Assembly: GCA_947177165.1 (NCBI GenBank)
Contig: CAMWTP010000006.1
Span: forward strand, 48,906 to 112,905
Source of the DNA: an uncultured Lachnospiraceae bacterium
Lineage (GTDB): Bacteria > Bacillota > Clostridia > Lachnospirales > Lachnospiraceae
Reading direction: 5' to 3'
Length of the DNA: 64,000 bases
Shown: positions 59,703 to 64,000 of the stretch, piece by piece
Position numbering within the stretch: position 1 is the first letter of the stretch
Layout of the letters: each line of letters starts with the position of its first letter
The notes under the pieces: model-generated
The model's input: only the letters and a program-made list of their open reading frames with translations
Told to the model about the DNA's origin: nothing
The model's database searches: none
Made by a program: the position numbers and the translations under genes

Positions 59703-60491
59703 TTATGGACCAACACCAAGCAGATTGAGAAAGACCTGATTCAATATTTCCCAGTCCGGTGTGCGGTCATCGTCCATCGCGTCAATTGTGGCTTTGTAGT
59801 ATATAAACTGATTTTCAATGTATGTGTTCAGATGGTCAATGCGGGGGCCTTTCCCGGATTCAGTCATCCGTTTTTTCGTCTCCAGGAGCTGGTTTACGAC
59901 ATCTTTCAGGTCTTCCGCTAACACTTCGCTTGCAAGCTCTTCAAATAAAACCGGCGGCGGACAGGCTTTTTTCTCAATCCATCTGCACGCTAAGATTGGG
60001 CGCAGCACATAGAAATATTTCTTGTATTTCACATACTCGTCCGTCAGATGTTCATGATAATTTTTCCGCGCAGTGCCGTAATAGTGGTACATGGCGGACT
60101 TGCGGGAAAAATATTTTTCCGCGGCGGTATAGATTTGTCTCCACTCCGGTGTTGTGCGGTAGACAACCGGTGAGTTTGCCCACTCGAAAAGCGTCGCGTT
60201 GGATTTGTGGAAATGCTGCAGTGTCTTTGACAGATCCCAGCCGTTGATGTCGAGTGTCTCGTCGAGTTCCCAGTCGATAAAGTCCTGTTTGGGCTGTAAG
60301 CCCAGATAATATTTTTGATCGCGCATATAGATAAAACGCACATCATAATCAGAGTCGGGAGACGCAAACCCCCATGCCCGGCTGCCGGACTCGACGGCGT
60401 GGAGTATCTTTACATGTTCTGTTTCCTCGATTTCTTTTAATTTCAGAGAGACAAGTTCCTCGATGGAACCCTCAAAATCTTTATATTTCAT
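59703..60491 (-). CDS. Nucleotidyltransferase-superfamily protein (YcgL/RlaP-like)
   Basis: VESGSRAWGFASPDSDYDVRFIYMR. Confidence 0.85.
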   Translation of the reverse strand: MKYKDFEGSIEELVSLKLKEIEETEHVKILHAVESGSRAWGFASPDSDYDVRFIYMRDQKYYLGLQPKQDFIDWELDETLDINGWDLSKTLQHFHKSNATLFEWANSPVVYRTTPEWRQIYTAAEKYFSRKSAMYHYYGTARKNYHEHLTDEYVKYKKYFYVLRPILACRWIEKKACPPPVLFEELASEVLAEDLKDVVNQLLETKKRMTESGKGPRIDHLNTYIENQFIYYKATIDAMDDDRTPDWEILNQVFLNLLGVGP

Positions 60492-60586
60492 TGCACAGCA
60501 TCCTTTCTATGATGATAGATGATTTATTGACAGATAATTTATTGACAGGTGATTTATTTAGACCACTCTGATTTTTATTGCACAAT

Positions 60587-61606
60587 CTATATTTTGCCGC
60601 ATACCACTTTTTCATTGACTGACATGATGTACTCCTGCACTAATTTCATATCCGGTTCGTCGGGAAGTGTGGTGTGTGCTGCTGCATTGTCCAGCTTTTT
60701 CTCATAGTCATTTAACAGTTCATAAAATTCTTCCCGGAAAGTGCCGTCCTCCTTCTGGTATTCACCGCCCCGTATCTGCAGTAAAAGCTGATGTTCTTCC
60801 GTGCGGTAGGTGCGGACCTGGCCTTTTTCCAGGATGTCAATTGCCATCATAAAGAGACGAATCAAGTGCATGGCGTGTTTGTTCAGATGATTGTCGTCCT
60901 TCTTGCGGTTGCGCTTTCCGAGCTTGTCATAGTCTTTGACAATGTTGTTCATCTCATTCCAGATATTCTTGTAGTCACGCAGCGGGTAGTGTGTCAGATT
61001 GGCGTCCACAAAAATCTCAGTCTCGAAATCGGGATTGACCGCCCTGTCCGTATAGATGTGGATTGCGCCGTTTTCAAAAGGCTCGTAGCGCTTTCTGAAA
61101 TCGTACATGGCATTCTTCACGGAATTGAAGATATGCTGTTCCTTCTCACGCTGCGGATAGGAGTCTCGCGCCAGCGCGTTCTGCAGGCGCCGCAGCTGTG
61201 CGTCCGCGTAGCCGCCAAACGAATGGATGGCGCGTTTGGACAGAAACAGGTGTGCGTTGTCGATCAGTTCCTGTCCGAGCGGATGCAGATACAGATAATG
61301 TTCCGGATTCAGCCCAAGCAGTTCGACCGTGTTGGGATTGCAGGAAAGGAGCAGTGTGATCATTTTCATGAAGCCATAGATGGTGGTATCGGTCTGCGTG
61401 TCCACATACTGCTCAAAGTTTGTCAGCCCGATCAGGTCGGATTTTCTGTTCAGGGTGACGCCGCGCACATCGATGTCGCTGTTTTCATTGTTTGTGCCAT
61501 AGGAATAGCTTCCGGCAAGCCCCAGCAGGATTACATATCTGCCCAGGTGCTCGTCGGACTGTAAGAAGCTGTAGGATTCGGATTTTAAAATATCGGTGTA
61601 GTTCAT
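60587..61606 (-). CDS. Nucleotidyltransferase-superfamily protein (second copy type)
   Basis: LGLAGSYSYGTNNENSDIDVRGVTL. Confidence 0.85.
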   Translation of the reverse strand: MNYTDILKSESYSFLQSDEHLGRYVILLGLAGSYSYGTNNENSDIDVRGVTLNRKSDLIGLTNFEQYVDTQTDTTIYGFMKMITLLLSCNPNTVELLGLNPEHYLYLHPLGQELIDNAHLFLSKRAIHSFGGYADAQLRRLQNALARDSYPQREKEQHIFNSVKNAMYDFRKRYEPFENGAIHIYTDRAVNPDFETEIFVDANLTHYPLRDYKNIWNEMNNIVKDYDKLGKRNRKKDDNHLNKHAMHLIRLFMMAIDILEKGQVRTYRTEEHQLLLQIRGGEYQKEDGTFREEFYELLNDYEKKLDNAAAHTTLPDEPDMKLVQEYIMSVNEKVVCGKI

Positions 61607-61973
61607 GGTATACCTCGTGAAATTTTTAGAGATTGATAATCAAAGTATACCATAAGGTGGTAAGGATTGCATTCGTTTCTTCTTAATTCCCTAAATTCAT
61701 GAGAAATTTTTGGACCTGTGAATAGCCCGTAAACCATTTGAACGAGAGGCAGGAAGCATGTGAAAATAGTAGCGGCAAATGCCACTGCATTTACTCCTTA
61801 TTTCATTAGGCTAAGCAGCGTACAGTTGTGAGATTGTGTTTGAAATATGCACATGATTGTGGTATGATTTTCACGATACAAATTGTTTATACAGAGGATC
61901 GATGGGCAGGATAGAGCGATAGCGGGAAACGAGTAATTCAAAACATAGTACAAAGAGACAGGGAGGCAAGATT

Positions 61974-62528
61974 GTGAACAGGATCGGAACGAAAGCCATC
62001 GGGACAAAACGATGTATTTTGAGAAGAATCTGTGCGGATGACTATAAGATGATGTATGAAAACTGGGCAAAATATGAATCTGTGTGCAGATATTTTCCAT
62101 TTCATCCAATAGAAGACATTCAAATATATCAACAGAAAGTACAGAGATGGTCGGATAGTTATGCGTCGGATGTCTATTTCCACTGGGTAATTGAGTGGAA
62201 GGAAAATAAAGAACTGATTGGGACAATTAACCTGGGAAATGTCGAAGAATCCTGTCTGATGTCCGATACATGTTATATGCTTTCTCCCCAATACTGGGGA
62301 AGGGGAATTATGACAGAGGTGCTTTGTGCCGTATTGCATTATGCATTCAATGAAATAGGACTCAACCGGGTTCAGGCTGAAGTGTTTGCCGGGAATGCGG
62401 CTTCGGAACATGTTCTGATCAAATGCGGGATGCAGTATGAAGGGACTGCCAGACAGAAGTATTATAAAAACGGTACTTTTATCGATACCGCCCAATATGC
62501 GATTCTCAGGCAGGATTTCGGGAAATGA
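61974..62528 (+). CDS. GNAT N-acetyltransferase (RimJ/RimL-like)
   Basis: TKRCILRRICADDYKMMYENWAKYESVCRYF; LSPQYWGRGIMTEVLCAVLHYAF. Confidence 0.9.
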   Translation: MNRIGTKAIGTKRCILRRICADDYKMMYENWAKYESVCRYFPFHPIEDIQIYQQKVQRWSDSYASDVYFHWVIEWKENKELIGTINLGNVEESCLMSDTCYMLSPQYWGRGIMTEVLCAVLHYAFNEIGLNRVQAEVFAGNAASEHVLIKCGMQYEGTARQKYYKNGTFIDTAQYAILRQDFGK

Positions 62529-62639
62529 AGTCTGGATGGAGAACAACAAGCGATCAGATTTCTAATTGTATCTTCCACTGATTCCTTGTCCATTGAAGCA
62601 GAGGAATCATGTGTTAAATGAACATCAAACTATTGTCAT

Positions 62640-62726
62640 ATGTTGTACACACTTCTGGAAGGTGTGAAGGAGGAACTACTGAGACCTTATGAGGTACAGC
62701 TCTTTGTGGGGAATAAATATAGGTAA
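62640..62726 (+). pseudogene. GH42 beta-galactosidase C-terminal fragment
   Basis: MLYTLLEGVKEELLRPYEVQLFVGNKYR* nearly identical to the C-terminus of 45203..47191 (GMYTLLEGEKEELLRPYEVQLFVGNKHR*). Confidence 0.85.
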
Positions 62727-62737
62727 TGGATTGTTGG

Positions 62738-62771
62738 AACTGTTCAGAAAGTTGTTTCTGAACAGTTTTTT
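62738..62771 (+). terminator. Rho-independent terminator
   Basis: AACTGTTCAGAAA-GTTG-TTTCTGAACAGTT TTTT. Confidence 0.85.
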
Positions 62772-64000
62772 GGTATGACGGGCATGCCCGTGTTCTGTGG
62801 TGAAAGTCCACTTAGGCGTAGCTACCGACGAACTATATAGCGACTCCCAAGGTTTACATCGTGAGGTGTGGGCGAGAAGAAGGGATAGCGAAATCGTAGC
62901 CCTACGGACAGAAACCTGATAATAAGGCGTATATGGCGGGTAAGTTGGCCTAAAGTAACGAAGCCCTAAAGGTAGCCGTAACCCATGTGCGTAAATCAGA
63001 GGGTAGACGAGGAAAGAATACGGACTTATCCCGTGAGGTCTCACAGGCGGTTTCATTTGCCGTAGTAACAACGAACTGTGAGAAGTCAGCAGAAGCCATA
63101 GTAGGCAGTCTCTGAAAACAGAGACAAGCCGAAGGGCTGAACAATGTAACCGTGTAATCAAATGTATGCTTTATGGAATACCTGACGGCAGGAAGGGCGA
63201 AACGTAAATGAGCAGATACTGCATTACGTAGGGCGAATCCATGAAAACGGAAAGGAGAAAGCACACAAAGCAATGTCGGAACTGTTAGAGAAGATACTAT
63301 CCAAGGACAACATGAATGCCGCCTACAAAAGAGTCTGTGCCAATAAAGGAGCAGGCGGAGTAGATGATGTGACGGTTGACGAACTCGGGGATTATATCAG
63401 AGAGAACTGGGATAGTATCAGGGAACAAATCAGGCGAAGGGAATACAAACCCCAGCCAGTCAGGAGGGTAGAGATACCAAAGCCAAATGGAGGAGTGAGA
63501 GAACTTGGAATACCGACCGTAATGGACAGGGTAATCCAGCAAGGCATAGTACAGGTGATAAACCCAATGTGTGAGTCCTTGTTTTCGGAATGGAGTTATG
63601 GATTCAGACCAAACAGGAGTTGTGAGATGGCTGTCAGGCAGTTACTGATATATCTGAATGAGGGTTATGAGTGGATAGTGGATATCGACCTGGAAAGATT
63701 TTTTGATAATGTACCGCAGGACAAGCTTATGAGTCTTGTTCATAACATCATAGGCGATGGCGATACGGAATCACTTATCCGTAAATATCTGAAAGCAGGA
63801 GTCATGACGCCAGAGGGATATGAAGAAACGAAACTCGGCACACCGCAGGGAGGCAATCTGTCACCACTGTTGTCAAACATTATGCTGAATGAGCAGGACA
63901 AAGAACTGGAAGCAAGAGGACTGCGCTTCACGAGATATGCTGAAGACTGTGTTATTGCGGTCAGGAGTGAGTCGAGTGCAAAAAGAGTCATGCGGACGGT
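62772..64000 (+). mobile_element. Group II intron, 5' ribozyme region plus RT ORF, truncated by window edge
   Basis: TGTGGTGAAAGTCCAC...GGCGTAGCTACCGACGAAC...GCGACTCCCAAGG domain I-like RNA followed by LtrA-type RT; 5' boundary approximate. Confidence 0.8.
63273..64000 (+). CDS. ltrA: Group II intron reverse transcriptase/maturase (partial)
   Basis: MSELLEKILSKDNMNAAYKRVCANKGAGGVDDVTVDEL...VDIDLERFFDNV...GTPQGGNLSPLLSNIML...TRYAEDCVI; runs off window end so not in the ORF track. Confidence 0.92.
   Translation, partial: MSELLEKILSKDNMNAAYKRVCANKGAGGVDDVTVDELGDYIRENWDSIREQIRRREYKPQPVRRVEIPKPNGGVRELGIPTVMDRVIQQGIVQVINPMCESLFSEWSYGFRPNRSCEMAVRQLLIYLNEGYEWIVDIDLERFFDNVPQDKLMSLVHNIIGDGDTESLIRKYLKAGVMTPEGYEETKLGTPQGGNLSPLLSNIMLNEQDKELEARGLRFTRYAEDCVIAVRSESSAKRVMRT

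Noticed and set aside
62676-63273. Minus-strand ORFs across the group II intron RNA
   Set aside because: Typical spurious ORFs over structured ribozyme sequence
1-64000. CRISPR array, rRNA or tRNA genes
   Set aside because: No regularly spaced direct repeats, rRNA signatures or tRNA-like cloverleaf sequences were recognised on reading

Overview
This looks like a Lachnospiraceae-type Firmicute chromosome segment (inferred from protein style only). Most of it is ordinary accessory gene content: ABC transporters, GNAT acetyltransferases, two LytTR/GHKL two-component pairs, MerR-, ArsR-, BlaI- and DeoR-type regulators, GH27 and GH42 glycosidases, metF, argS, a purine permease, and several decayed genes. 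Three parts deserve a second look. (1) At about 47.3-59.6 kb there is a compact + strand RiPP locus. It holds a LytTR/GHKL pair, a 21-aa ORF with a strong RBS, two short Cys-rich precursors with CxCxCxC cores (absent from the ORF track), a 19-bp perfect hairpin, an ABC exporter without an obvious C39 domain, a radical SAM/SPASM maturase, a TIGR04066-like protein, an acyl-carrier-like protein lacking the expected Ser, a small S8-like protease and a BceAB-type transporter. It resembles the Clo7bot/CcpM class from memory, with core sequences I do not recognise. (2) At 38.69-38.94 kb, upstream of argS, a promoter, a 19-aa Arg-rich leader ORF, nested hairpins, a repeated 11-mer and a rho-independent terminator form what looks like a leader-peptide attenuator; I found no T-box motif. 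(3) The right edge contains an orphan GH42 C-terminal fragment and its following terminator, then a group II intron whose RT reads YAED where YADD is expected. No tRNA, rRNA or CRISPR array was recognised. All family assignments are from reading the sequence and memory; no database search was run.
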